Below are positions 43,509-51,771 of a stretch of 64,000 bases of DNA, in pieces; position 1 is the first letter of the stretch; each line of letters starts with the position of its first letter. Source of the DNA: Nocardia camponoti (GTDB taxonomy: Bacteria > Actinomycetota > Actinomycetes > Mycobacteriales > Mycobacteriaceae); contig NZ_BMMW01000004.1 in NCBI RefSeq assembly GCF_014646135.1, positions 434,001 to 498,000 of the forward strand. Reading direction: 5' to 3'. Made by a program: the position numbers and the translations under genes. The notes under the pieces were generated by a model. It was not told the origin of the DNA. It did no database searches and worked only from the letters and a program-made list of their open reading frames with translations.

Positions 43509-44486
43509 ATGCCCGCTATCACCGTCGACGACATCATGGTGCTGCCCCGGCTGGCGCGGCCCGACGTCACAACGACCCAACGCCCGGTCAAGCAGATCAC
43601 CGGCTCACACCGCCAGCGCGAAGGTGCGGGCTTCGAGGTAACTCGCCCGTTCCCGAGCGTCGACCTGCGCGCGGCCGACCCCTTCATCCTCCTCGACCAA
43701 ATGGGCCCCGTCGCCTACGAGCCATACGAGGCCAAGGGCGCGCCGTGGCATCCGCATCGCGGCTTCGAAACCGTCACCTACCTCATCGACGGCACGATGG
43801 TGCACCACGACTCCCACGGCGGCGGTGGCGTGATCGGCGAAGGCGACACGCAATGGATGACCGCGGGCTCTGGCCTGCTGCACGACGAACTGCCCGACGA
43901 AAAGCTCGTCGTCTCCGGCGGCAGCTTCCACGGCATCCAGCTCTGGGTGAACCTGCCACGCGCGAAGAAATTCGCAACACCCCAGTACCAAGACCTGCGG
44001 GCAAGCGAGCTCACCCTCGTCAGCTCCCACGACGGCGGCGCGCTCGTCCGCGTGATCGCGGGCGACCTGGCAGGCTTCGAAGGACCCGGCTCAACCCAAA
44101 CGCCGATCATCTACGCGCACGCGTCGATCAGCCCCGGCGCGCGACTGGAAACCCCATGGCCCACCGACTACACCGCGATGGCCTACGTGCTTTCCGGTTC
44201 CGGCACGGTCGGCACCGAGCAAAGGCCGCTCAGCGCAGGCCAATTGGCGATCTTCGGCAATGGCGACGCGATTACCGTCAGCGCCGACGAACGCCAAGAC
44301 ACCACAACCGGCGATATGGAAGTGCTGCTTCTCGGCGGAATTCCGTTGCGTGAACCGGTCATTCAATACGGCCCGTTCGTGATGAATACCAAAGAGGAAA
44401 TCATTCAAGCGATGGAGGATTTCCAGGCCGGGCGGATGGGCACAATTCCCGCGCAACACCGCGTTGGGCGTCGACTGGGCGAATAA
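43509..44486 (+). CDS. Pirin family protein
   Basis: 325 residues from ATG 43509 with AGGAGG nine bases upstream. Two cupin domains; the N-terminal one has the metal-binding HPHRGFETVTYL and the HHDSHG/LLHDE segment (three His and one Glu), typical of bacterial pirins with quercetinase-like activity or redox-sensing roles. Controlled, by position, by the divergent MarR protein; this pairing is common and usually tied to phenolic or oxidative stress. Confidence 0.92.
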   Translation: MPAITVDDIMVLPRLARPDVTTTQRPVKQITGSHRQREGAGFEVTRPFPSVDLRAADPFILLDQMGPVAYEPYEAKGAPWHPHRGFETVTYLIDGTMVHHDSHGGGGVIGEGDTQWMTAGSGLLHDELPDEKLVVSGGSFHGIQLWVNLPRAKKFATPQYQDLRASELTLVSSHDGGALVRVIAGDLAGFEGPGSTQTPIIYAHASISPGARLETPWPTDYTAMAYVLSGSGTVGTEQRPLSAGQLAIFGNGDAITVSADERQDTTTGDMEVLLLGGIPLREPVIQYGPFVMNTKEEIIQAMEDFQAGRMGTIPAQHRVGRRLGE

Positions 44487-44626
44487 CCAACCACAGGTCG
44501 CGGCGAACTACGCCTGCGCGCGGTTGACAACCGGCGGTCCCGTCACCAAGGTGGAGACGGCCGCCGGTCTTTTCTCGCGAAAGTGGCCGGCTACACATCC
44601 GAACCCGTGCAGACATAGAGGAATTC

Positions 44627-44923
44627 ATGAACCTTCGCAGGCTCACCGTTAGTCTCGCCGCAGCAGGGCTTACTCTGCTCGCCGCGCCCACCTTCGCTCA
44701 CGCGCAGACCACCGGGTCGGCGGGCACCGGCTCGTCGAGCTTCGACGCGATCCTGGGTGGTACGGGCTCGGCGAACCTGGTGCAAACCGGCTCGGCCGGT
44801 GGCGCTTTCCGTAATTGCGACGACGCGATCGCCGCGCACCGCGCACCGCTGTTCCGTGGCGAGGCCGGTTACTCGCCGCATTTGGATCCCGATGGCGACG
44901 GACTTGCTTGCCCCACGGTGTAA
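44627..44923 (+). CDS. Secreted Excalibur calcium-binding domain protein
   Basis: 98 residues from ATG 44627 (GAGGAAT upstream). A signal peptide (LRRLTVSLAAAGLTLLAAPTFAHA) and a Gly/Ser linker precede the C-terminal Excalibur motif NCDDAIAAHRAPLFRGEAGYSP with DPDGDGLAC. This is a DxDxDG calcium loop framed by two cysteines. Such domains are found in actinobacterial surface proteins; the partner is unknown. The gap 44487-44626 shows no gene. Confidence 0.88.
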   Translation: MNLRRLTVSLAAAGLTLLAAPTFAHAQTTGSAGTGSSSFDAILGGTGSANLVQTGSAGGAFRNCDDAIAAHRAPLFRGEAGYSPHLDPDGDGLACPTV

Positions 44924-44941
44924 TTGACACATAAACGCAAA

Positions 44942-44981
44942 AAACGCCCGGCGTGATCCGCGAGGATTATGCCGGGCGTTT
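44942..44981. terminator. Bidirectional terminator
   Basis: Stem AAACGCCCGGC (44942-44952) with GCCGGGCGTTT (44971-44981) and an 18-base loop, with A-rich and T-rich flanks. It serves the Excalibur gene and the convergent DUF3618 gene. Confidence 0.85.
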
Positions 44982-44993
44982 CGCGTTGTCGAA

Positions 44994-45224
44994 CTACTTA
45001 AAAACCTTGATCAGCACCAAACCGACAACCAAAACTCCCGCGCCGATCAACGTGTATTTGACCTTCGGTTCGTTCAGCTTGGTGACAACGGCCGATTTGG
45101 CATCGTCAGCGATCCGATGCGGATCAGCGCGGACCGCCAGTTCGTCGAGTGTGCTCGCCAACCGGGTACGGGCGAGTTCGATTTCCCGCTCAATCCGGTC
45201 GGTGTTGTCCTTGGCCACCGTCAC
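44994..45224 (-). CDS. DUF3618 membrane protein
   Basis: 76 residues from ATG 45224. The DUF3618 pattern is visible: IEREIELARTRLASTLDELAVRADP, then one C-terminal membrane helix (YTLIGAGVLVVGLVLIKVF). Role unknown. In M. tuberculosis the like-sized Rv2520c also lies divergent from bcp, which supports orthology and marks the return to the core backbone. Confidence 0.88.
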   Translation of the reverse strand: MTVAKDNTDRIEREIELARTRLASTLDELAVRADPHRIADDAKSAVVTKLNEPKVKYTLIGAGVLVVGLVLIKVFK

Positions 45225-45299
45225 CTCCAGGTATGTGTCAACTGCTCGCCGACGAGTCTAGCCACGCCGCCACGATAACCGGTCAGATACCGTGCGGTG

Positions 45300-45773
45300 G
45301 TGACCGATAACCATCGTCTCGCCCCTGGCGACACCGCTCCCGATTTCACCCTCCCCGACGCTGACGGCAAGGAGATCTCGCTCAGCGATTACCGAGGTCG
45401 CAAGGTCGTTGTCTACTTCTACCCGGCAGCGAGCACCCCTGGCTGCACGAAGCAGGCTTGCGATTTCCGCGACAACCTCGCCGACCTGAACGGCGAAGGC
45501 ATCGACGTGCTCGGCATCTCCCCCGACAAGCCCGCGAAACTCGCGAAGTTCCGCGACACCGAAAACCTGACCTTCCCGCTGCTGTCGGACCCCGACCGCG
45601 AAGTGCTCAAGGAATGGGGTGCGTTCGGCGAGAAGACGATGTACGGCAAAACCGTGACCGGCGTGATCCGCTCAACGTTCTTGGTCGACGCCGAAGGCAA
45701 GATCGAGGTGGCCCAGTACAACGTGCGCGCCACCGGCCACGTCGCCAAACTGCGCCGCGACCTGAAGGTCTAG
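45300..45773 (+). CDS. bcp: Thiol peroxidase, BCP/PrxQ type
   Basis: 157 residues from GTG 45300; a second GTG directly before it (45297) is also possible. The peroxidatic Cys49 and resolving Cys54 are in TPGCTKQACDF (C-x4-C, PrxQ type). The thioredoxin-like core GDTAPDFTLPDADG and the closing NVRATGHVAKLRRDLKV match Rv2521. It reduces hydroperoxides with thioredoxin. Its last 44 bases are repeated at 47263-47306, beyond a two-gene islet. Confidence 0.95.
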   Translation: MTDNHRLAPGDTAPDFTLPDADGKEISLSDYRGRKVVVYFYPAASTPGCTKQACDFRDNLADLNGEGIDVLGISPDKPAKLAKFRDTENLTFPLLSDPDREVLKEWGAFGEKTMYGKTVTGVIRSTFLVDAEGKIEVAQYNVRATGHVAKLRRDLKV

Positions 45774-45813
45774 AACTCGGCCGATCAAGCCGCAAAACAC
45801 GCCCCTGATCATT

Positions 45814-45853
45814 GACTATTTACACATATAGTCTTTTGAGAGACCATATGTGT
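45814..45853 (+). promoter_or_regulatory. Nested dyads at the toxin-antitoxin promoter
   Basis: GACTAT (45814-45819) pairs ATAGTC (45828-45833), and ACACATA (45822-45828) pairs TATGTGT (45847-45853) across the start codon. TTGACT at 45813 could be the -35 box. The AT-rich stretch contrasts with its surroundings and is a natural site for autoregulation by the HTH protein. Confidence 0.55.
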
Positions 45854-46549
45854 ATGAGCGAGATGACGACCTCGCAAGCGGCCGAGATGCTGGGCGTCTC
45901 ACCCCGGCAGGTTGCCCGCATGGCATCCACCGGCCGGATCGACGTAGCCAGACGAGTTGGACGCACCCTGCTGATCGACGCCGGCTCGGTGCACCGACTC
46001 GTTCGGCAGCGCAGAAATCCTGGGCGGACATGGAGTCGGCGCGTCGCGTGGGGCGCGCTGACATTACTTTCCGGCTCCGATCCCGGGTGGATGTCTGCTG
46101 CCGAGCGCACCCGACTCACGCATCGGCTCCGCAGAATGGACGCGGACGAGCTCGCACATCTGAGCTCCAACAGGGCTGACGTGCAGCACTTCCGCGGCGA
46201 CTCCGATGCGGTGCGCAACCTGCCGAACTACATCGTGGTGACCGGATCATCCGCGACACAACATCCTCTCTGGGAGCGGTTCGATCTGACTTCCGAGGCA
46301 AGAGGGGTCGAGGGATATATCCCAACCTCGGAGCTGGAAACTCTGGTCGACCATTTCCACCTCACCCCCGACCCGGCGGGTGAGATAGTCCTTCGCGCTA
46401 CAGCATTCGAGGACGCATTCTTCGGCGGTGACACCCCCTGGGCAGCAATCGCCGTAGATTTGACCGAATCTCTCGATACCCGCGAGAGTCGGGCTGGCCA
46501 TAACGAACTCAGCGAACTGCTTGAGAGGGTGCGTCACCATGAGCGATAG
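45848..46549 (+). CDS. HTH antitoxin-like protein (AbiEi-type candidate)
   Basis: 233 residues from ATG 45848; ATG 45854 also possible. The N-terminal 55 residues are an excisionase/MerR-like HTH (MTTSQAAEMLGVSPRQVARMASTGRIDVARRVG split around the turn). The C-terminal 100 residues (PNYIVVTGS, then EGYIPTSELETLVDHFHL and AIAVDLTESLD) look like the non-DNA-binding domain of AbiEi antitoxins. It overlaps the nucleotidyltransferase gene by 11 bases. Antitoxin and autorepressor roles are inferred from this pairing. Confidence 0.68.
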   Translation: MCMSEMTTSQAAEMLGVSPRQVARMASTGRIDVARRVGRTLLIDAGSVHRLVRQRRNPGRTWSRRVAWGALTLLSGSDPGWMSAAERTRLTHRLRRMDADELAHLSSNRADVQHFRGDSDAVRNLPNYIVVTGSSATQHPLWERFDLTSEARGVEGYIPTSELETLVDHFHLTPDPAGEIVLRATAFEDAFFGGDTPWAAIAVDLTESLDTRESRAGHNELSELLERVRHHER

Positions 46550-47183
46550 CTCCGGCCGCGCCCGCTGGCGCATACCTGTCCCGGTAGGTGGTTGGGGCCC
46601 ACCACACACCGCCAACCTGCCGATCCACAGAGCAACCATCGATATCGACATGGTTCTGCATATCGAGACCGGTGCGACAACATTCGGGCAGGCCCGGCGC
46701 GCCCTGGAATCAGTGGGCTATGAGCTTCGTCTCCCGGCCAACCGGAACGCACCTGTACACCGATTCGAACGCGGTTCTCAGCAAATCGATGTCATGATCG
46801 CTGATCATCTGGCTCCGCGCCATCGCCCAACCGTCGCTGGACGCGAAGTATTCCGTATCCCGGCTGGAACCTCGGCACTCCGCAAAACCGTGAACTGTGA
46901 CATCGAAATGTCCGAGGGCAACACCATCACCGTGAGTGTGCCCAACGTTCTCGGCGCACTGATACTCAGAGGTGCTGCCTACCTGGAGGATTCACGCGAT
47001 CGCGATCGTCATCTCGATGACGCGGCGTTGCTGGCGTACGCGATCTCCGATCCACGCGCGTCTGCCCTTGAGATGTCGGGCAACGATTCCAAGCGAGTCC
47101 AAATCCTCGCGGATCAGTTACAAGATCCCCCTGCACAGATCGTGGTTGGCCGTGCCCGCCGAATTTCGCCAGCGGGCCCGTGA
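46539..47183 (+). CDS. Nucleotidyltransferase, AbiEii-like toxin candidate
   Basis: 214 residues from ATG 46539, inside the end of the HTH gene. The nucleotidyltransferase core is GGW followed 12 residues later by RATIDIDMVL, giving the metal-binding D-x-D. Then comes an RFERGSQQIDVMIADHL strand with a third acidic residue and the RGAAYLEDSRDRDRHLDDAALLAYAI helix seen in AbiEii/DUF1814-like proteins. Toxins of this fold modify tRNA acceptor ends or other targets. GC content appears somewhat lower than in the neighbours. Confidence 0.72.
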   Translation: MSDSSGRARWRIPVPVGGWGPPHTANLPIHRATIDIDMVLHIETGATTFGQARRALESVGYELRLPANRNAPVHRFERGSQQIDVMIADHLAPRHRPTVAGREVFRIPAGTSALRKTVNCDIEMSEGNTITVSVPNVLGALILRGAAYLEDSRDRDRHLDDAALLAYAISDPRASALEMSGNDSKRVQILADQLQDPPAQIVVGRARRISPAGP

Positions 47184-47262
47184 CGCCCTTATCTCAACGG
47201 TCCGGGTCCCGAACACGCAGCCACCCGTGCGGCGGCTCGGCGAGAAGTGAATGCAGACCTTG

Positions 47263-47306
47263 GCCACCGGCCACGTCGCTAAACTGCGCCGCGACCTGAA
47301 GGTCTA
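47263..47306 (+). repeat. Right copy of the bcp 3'-end repeat
   Basis: 43 of 44 bases identical to 45729-45772 (C to T near position 17). It would encode the last 14 residues of Bcp (ATGHVAKLRRDLKV) and a TAA stop where the left copy has TAG, but has no upstream coding part: a bcp tail remnant. Confidence 0.93.
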
Positions 47307-48026
47307 ATCCTGATGCGAGGCGATGAAGACCTCGTAGCCGTCAAGTAGGCGAGCAAGGCCGAACTCGAAATCGGCCTTCTCCCAATCTGTCTCATCGTCA
47401 TCGAACGCCGCGCTACCCAGCGCCGCTGACACTTTCGGAAATCGTTGTGGGTCAACAACTTTCGCCATGAGTGACGTGAAGTCGCCGGTGTATTCTTGAA
47501 AGTCGCGCAGGAAGCGCCGCTTTCCGATAACGAACATCGTCAGATTCATCACCAGCTGAAGCTTCACTGGTTCGGGCACCGCCGCCGGGTCAAGCACGCG
47601 CAACGCTGTCTCCAACCACGCCATATTGTTCGGCCCCATCGGCGGTCGGTTCAGTGGAATGTCCAGCCACCACGGGTGCTTGCCGAGTCGGTCGAACTCC
47701 GCGTGCGCCCACTCTTCCAGCCCGGCCCGCCACGGCGTGCCAGGCGCGATCTCGGGCGGCGGGCCAACAACGCGGTCCATGAGTAGGTCGACCAGCGTGT
47801 TCTTGCTGTCGACGTACCGGTAAAGCGACATGGCGGTGAAGCCGAGCTGCTTGGCGACCCGGCTCATCGACAGTGCGGCGTAGCCCTCCGCATCGGCAAT
47901 CTCGGTGGCCGCGTCGAGGATCTGTTCGAGCGTGAGCGCCCGTTTGGGTCCGCGCCCTCCGGGCTGCGCGAGCCCCCACATCAGCTCAACCGCCCTCGGG
48001 ATTTCCGGGTCGCCGGACGTCGTCAT
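47304..48026 (-). CDS. TetR-family repressor of the adjacent ABC exporter
   Basis: 240 residues from ATG 48026. HTH: TEIADAEGYAALSMSRVAKQLGFTAMSLYRYVDSKNTLVDLLMD. The C-terminal domain with PWWLDIPLNRPPMGPNNMAWLE is the TetR_C_1-type ligand pocket seen in regulators of drug exporters. It is divergent from the ATPase-permease operon with a dyad between. Its stop codon lies in the bcp repeat. Confidence 0.9.
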   Translation of the reverse strand: MTTSGDPEIPRAVELMWGLAQPGGRGPKRALTLEQILDAATEIADAEGYAALSMSRVAKQLGFTAMSLYRYVDSKNTLVDLLMDRVVGPPPEIAPGTPWRAGLEEWAHAEFDRLGKHPWWLDIPLNRPPMGPNNMAWLETALRVLDPAAVPEPVKLQLVMNLTMFVIGKRRFLRDFQEYTGDFTSLMAKVVDPQRFPKVSAALGSAAFDDDETDWEKADFEFGLARLLDGYEVFIASHQD

Positions 48027-48077
48027 GTGCCTCCTCTACTCGCTCCGACTGTAGCTGGGCCACCCTTGCGCGCAAGA

Positions 48078-48116
48078 ACTGTATAGCCTATAAACAGTGT
48101 GTACGAGATAAACAGT
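48078..48116. promoter_or_regulatory. TetR operator candidate at the exporter promoter
   Basis: A 21-bp dyad (48078-48098) with arms ACTGTATA and TAAACAGT (seven of eight positions match) is followed by a further half site AAACAGT at 48110-48116. It lies in the 109-bp gap between tetR and the exporter, 20-58 bases before the ATPase start. Confidence 0.6.
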
Positions 48117-48135
48117 TTCCGATCGGAGCGAGTTC

Positions 48136-49083
48136 ATGTCACTTGAACGACCACCCGCCCTCTCAATTCGGCACCTACACCGCGCTTTTGGCACACACGT
48201 CGTGCTCGACGACCTGACCATCGACATCGCCGCGGGCACCGTCTTCGCCCTGCTCGGCCCCAACGGCGCTGGCAAGTCCACCCTGGTCCGCATCCTGTCG
48301 ACGCTCACTCGCCCCGGTCGCGGCGTCGTCACAGTCTTCGGCCATGACCTGGCGAAGGAACCGGAAGCCGTCCGGCAGCTCATCGGCGTGACCGGCCAAA
48401 ACACGGCCGTCGACGGCGTGCTGACCGCGACGGAAAACCTGCGGCTCACCGGCCGACTCCTGCACCTAGGCAGAGCTGAGACGCAGCGCCGCAGCACCGA
48501 ACTGCTCCGTCGCTTTGACCTCGTAACGGCTGCGGATAAGCCAGTCGCGTCGTACTCGGGCGGCATGCGCCGCAGGCTCGACCTCGCGATGAGCCTGATG
48601 GGCAAGCCACGCATCGTCTTCCTCGACGAGCCAACCACCGGCCTCGATCCGCGCAGCCGACGCGACTTGTGGGCGGCGATCAAGGAGTTGGCCGCCGATG
48701 GGACGACGATCTTCCTCACCACGCAGTACCTGGAAGAGGCCGACCAACTAGCCGACCGGATCGCGGTGCTCAACGGCGGCCGTATCGTCGCCGACGGGAC
48801 CGCCGCCGAACTCAAGCGCCTCGTCCCCGGCGGACACGTTCAGCTCCGATTCGCTACTGCCGAACTGCTCAACACCGCCGCGACCGCGCTAGACCGAAAA
48901 CACCACCCCGATCCCGACCAACTGACTCTGCAAGTGCCGTCGGACGGCAGCGTGAGCGAGCTAAAAGATCTGCTTGACCGGTTCACCCAACTCGACATCG
49001 CGATCGACCAACTGACCGTGCACACGCCCGACCTCGACGATGTCTTCTTCGCACTGACCGCCCGAAAGGAGGCGGCAGCATGA
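48136..49083 (+). CDS. Drug-exporter ABC ATPase (DrrA-like)
   Basis: 315 residues, ATG 48136. Walker A GPNGAGKST, signature YSGGMRRRLDLA, Walker B IVFLDEPTTGLD, switch TTQY with Gln in place of His, as in DrrA relatives. The C-terminal 85 residues form the DrrA-type regulatory tail ending DLDDVFFALT. It overlaps the permease by four bases (ATGA). Confidence 0.93.
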   Translation: MSLERPPALSIRHLHRAFGTHVVLDDLTIDIAAGTVFALLGPNGAGKSTLVRILSTLTRPGRGVVTVFGHDLAKEPEAVRQLIGVTGQNTAVDGVLTATENLRLTGRLLHLGRAETQRRSTELLRRFDLVTAADKPVASYSGGMRRRLDLAMSLMGKPRIVFLDEPTTGLDPRSRRDLWAAIKELAADGTTIFLTTQYLEEADQLADRIAVLNGGRIVADGTAAELKRLVPGGHVQLRFATAELLNTAATALDRKHHPDPDQLTLQVPSDGSVSELKDLLDRFTQLDIAIDQLTVHTPDLDDVFFALTARKEAAA

Positions 49084-49844
49084 ATTCCGTTGTCGCTGTG
49101 CAAGATTCGCTCACCATGCTGGACCGCAACATCCGCCGCACGCTGCGCAGTCCAGACACCATGATCATGACGGTCGTGCTGCCGGTGGTGATCCTGCTGA
49201 TGTTCGTTTTCGTCTTTGGCGGCGCGATGGACGTTGGTCCCGGCGCTTACATCGACTATGTGGTGCCGGGAATCATCCTGCTGTGCGCGGGTTTCGGTGC
49301 GTCGACCACGGCAATCGCGGTATCGACCGACTCGGCCGAAGGCATCATTGACAGGTTTCGCGCGATGTCGATCGCGCGGTCGGCGGTGCTCACCGGACAT
49401 GTCGCCGAAAGCGTGCTGCGCAATCTGATCACGTCGGCGATCGTGGTCGCTGTCGCGGTTGCGCTCGGGTTCCGCCCGACAGCTGATCCGCTGCGTTGGC
49501 TTGGCGTGTTCGGGGTGCTCGCGATGTTCGTTTTCGCGCTGTCTTGGTTGGCTGCGGCACTCGGTCTGCTCGCGCGAAACCCGGAGGCGGCCAACGGGTT
49601 CACCTTCATCTTCATGTTTTTGCCGTATGTGAGTTCTGCGTTCGTGCCAACGGAATCGATGCCGACCTGGTTGCACTGGTTCGCCGAAAATCAGCCGGTA
49701 ACCCCGGTGATCGAAACGCTGCGCGGGCTACTGATGGGCACGCCCATTGGGAATAGTTGGCTGCTCGCTGTGCTGTGGTGCACCGGGATCGGGCTCGTTG
49801 GTTACCTCGCGGCGGGCGCGTTGTTCCGGCGAGAGATGAGGTAA
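49080..49844 (+). CDS. Drug-exporter ABC-2 permease (DrrB-like)
   Basis: 254 residues with six membrane segments. The N-terminal DRNIRRTLRSPDTMIMTVVLPVVILLMFVFVFGGAM and the QPVTPVIETLRGLL loop before the last segment are typical of DrrB-type permeases. With the ATPase it forms an exporter for a hydrophobic compound, controlled by the divergent TetR. Confidence 0.92.
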   Translation: MNSVVAVQDSLTMLDRNIRRTLRSPDTMIMTVVLPVVILLMFVFVFGGAMDVGPGAYIDYVVPGIILLCAGFGASTTAIAVSTDSAEGIIDRFRAMSIARSAVLTGHVAESVLRNLITSAIVVAVAVALGFRPTADPLRWLGVFGVLAMFVFALSWLAAALGLLARNPEAANGFTFIFMFLPYVSSAFVPTESMPTWLHWFAENQPVTPVIETLRGLLMGTPIGNSWLLAVLWCTGIGLVGYLAAGALFRREMR

Positions 49845-49858
49845 AGCTGGCGAGCGGG

Positions 49859-50974
49859 TCAGTTCGCCGACCCGCTCACCGGCCCCGGTAGTTGCTGCAC
49901 AGTGACCGGAACGCCCGGGCTCGACGGTTCCTCTTCAACCAGTGGCGAACTGACGTCGGGCTCAACTGGCGGCTCGAAAAGCTGGGTGGACGTGCCAAAC
50001 GCACCACCTTCGGAACCCGCCGACTCATCGACGCTCGGCACCTCCGACTCCTCCGCTTCCCTCCCCGCCGACACAATCGGCGCGACCGGCCCAACCGGCG
50101 ACGGCGGAACTGCGGGCTGCGCGCCCGGTTCCGACGACACCGCCGTGTTCCCCACCGCCGGATTGCCCCCGTTCATCAACGCGTACGTGCCAACCGCGAC
50201 CAAAAACGCGACGAGCACGCTCGCGGCGGCGGCGACAAGTGCGGTTGTGCGACGCGAAGCTGGCGGCGCGATGACCGGGACTTCGCCCGTTTCACCAAGC
50301 GCGACAAGCGCGGCCCCGGCTGCGGGTGCGAACGCCGCCAACCGACAGGGCAGCACCGGCACCCCGAACCCGCCGATGGCCTCACGCACGGCAGGAGCGT
50401 CGGCGGAAGCGCCGATCACGACCACCGCGCCCGGCTTCACCGACGCTTCTTCGAATTGGTCCCACGCCGCCGAAACGCCCGCGCGCAACGCTTCGGGCGT
50501 GGGCGCGCCGGACTGTGCGTACGCGGCGAGCACCCGGTGCCGTGCCGGGTCGAGCAACGTCATCGCCTGATATCCCGGCACCGCTTCGCAGACGAGCAGG
50601 TTGTCGAATTCGTCGAGCCACGTCATCGCCCCCGCGACGAACAAATGCGCCGACTTCGCCGAAACAAGCGACGCCGTGTGCCAGCGCGTTGGCGCGAGCT
50701 TGGTGACTATCGCGCGCCGCTCGGCCGAGTCGCGATAACTGACCGCCGCCCCTGCGATCTCGAAATCGGTGTCGAGTTCGTCGGCAAGCGCGTCGAGCGC
50801 GGTGAGCGCCGCCGCGGCTACCTCGTCTTTGCTGTCCCCCGCCGCGCGAACAGTGCGCCGCAGCACCATCCGGTCGGTAAGTGTGTCGCCAATCCGCGCG
50901 AAGGCGACGGCGTGAACGGCTCTCCGCTCGGTGCTGACGCCGAGGGTTACCACAGATCCTGTTGCCACAGTCAT
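49859..50974 (-). CDS. Membrane-anchored hypothetical protein
   Basis: 371 residues from ATG 50974 (GGGGAGAGG directly upstream). A cytosolic N-terminal domain (about 1-235) has alternating strands and two VVVIGASADAPAV-like segments, with some resemblance to actin-like or acetate-kinase-like folds. One membrane helix follows (TALVAAAASVLVAFLVAVGTYAL, about 245-268), then a Pro/Ser/Glu-rich extracellular tail of about 100 residues. This layout is seen in several mycobacterial and nocardial proteins of unknown role. Not recognised further. Confidence 0.65.
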   Translation of the reverse strand: MTVATGSVVTLGVSTERRAVHAVAFARIGDTLTDRMVLRRTVRAAGDSKDEVAAAALTALDALADELDTDFEIAGAAVSYRDSAERRAIVTKLAPTRWHTASLVSAKSAHLFVAGAMTWLDEFDNLLVCEAVPGYQAMTLLDPARHRVLAAYAQSGAPTPEALRAGVSAAWDQFEEASVKPGAVVVIGASADAPAVREAIGGFGVPVLPCRLAAFAPAAGAALVALGETGEVPVIAPPASRRTTALVAAAASVLVAFLVAVGTYALMNGGNPAVGNTAVSSEPGAQPAVPPSPVGPVAPIVSAGREAEESEVPSVDESAGSEGGAFGTSTQLFEPPVEPDVSSPLVEEEPSSPGVPVTVQQLPGPVSGSAN

Positions 50975-51087
50975 CCTCTCCCCTGAACCGGTGCACGCGC
51001 GCTCATCTAATGATTCGTCACCGGTCCGACGGCGGATGGGTGCGATTTGTTGACGCGCTGTGCGGGGCGACCCGCTAGCCTGGACAG

Positions 51088-51771
51088 GTGGAAGTACAGT
51101 CCCGAATCCCCCAGCCGCGTCGGGACCCCGCATTGGAATTGCAGGACGACCCGCAGGAACTCATGCCGCGCAAGCGGCCAACGCAGGAGCGAAGTAAGCG
51201 CAAATTCGACGCGCTGCTCGCCGCTTCCCGCGATTTGCTCACCGAGGTTGGGTTCGAATCGTTCACGTGTGAGGAAGTCGCCGCGCGCGCTGAGGTGCCC
51301 ATCGGCACGCTCTACCAATTCTTCGCCAACAAGTACGTGATTGTCTGCGAACTCAACCGGCAGGATTTGGTCGCGGTCTCGCGCGAATTGGCCGACTTCC
51401 ACGGCGAGGTCCCCTCGCTCGACTGGCTGCGCCACATGAACGCCTTCGTCGACCATTTGGCGAAGCTGTGGACATCGGATCCGTCGCGTCGGGAGGTGTG
51501 GTTGGCGATGCAGTCCACCCCGTCCACTCGGGCCACGGGGGCGCTGCACGAGAAAGAATTCGCCGAGGTGGTCGCGCAAATGCTGCGCCCACTCACCCCG
51601 CGCACCCCGCACGCGCGGCGCACGATGATGGCGGAAGTGCTTGTCCACGTTGTGTATTCGATGCTCAACTTCTCGGTGCAAGATGAGCAGTCGAGCGCCG
51701 ACGCTGTCGCCGAACTCAAGCGGTTGATGGTCGCGTATTTGCTTGTCGCGGAAAAGGAATCGCGCAGCTAA
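51088..51771 (+). CDS. TetR-family regulator convergent with acpS
   Basis: 227 residues from GTG 51088; ATG 51163 (AGGA upstream) would give a start closer to the HTH (KRPTQERSKRKFDALLAASRDLL). HTH: TCEEVAARAEVPIGTLYQFFANKYVIV. Its stop overlaps the acpS stop. It is not the Rv3208-type FasR, but its position beside the fas-acpS operon makes a link to lipid synthesis possible. Confidence 0.85.
   Translation: MEVQSRIPQPRRDPALELQDDPQELMPRKRPTQERSKRKFDALLAASRDLLTEVGFESFTCEEVAARAEVPIGTLYQFFANKYVIVCELNRQDLVAVSRELADFHGEVPSLDWLRHMNAFVDHLAKLWTSDPSRREVWLAMQSTPSTRATGALHEKEFAEVVAQMLRPLTPRTPHARRTMMAEVLVHVVYSMLNFSVQDEQSSADAVAELKRLMVAYLLVAEKESRS

Larger units (their letters stand above)
45729..47306 (+). 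mobile_element. 1.5-kb islet bounded by direct repeats of the bcp 3' end
   Basis: The 44 bases 45729-45772 recur at 47263-47306 with one mismatch. The right copy is followed directly by the end of the TetR gene, which uses CTA inside the repeat as its stop. The simplest reading is that bcp and tetR once converged at one copy and the islet entered there, duplicating the bcp end and keeping bcp intact. Between the repeats lie only an HTH gene and a nucleotidyltransferase gene; no integrase is present, so movement would depend on an outside recombinase. Confidence 0.75.

Noticed and set aside
51088..51771. Calling the TetR gene next to acpS FasR
   Set aside because: Its sequence does not follow the Rv3208 FasR pattern as I know it, and it is convergent with, not upstream of, the operon; only a possible link is kept.
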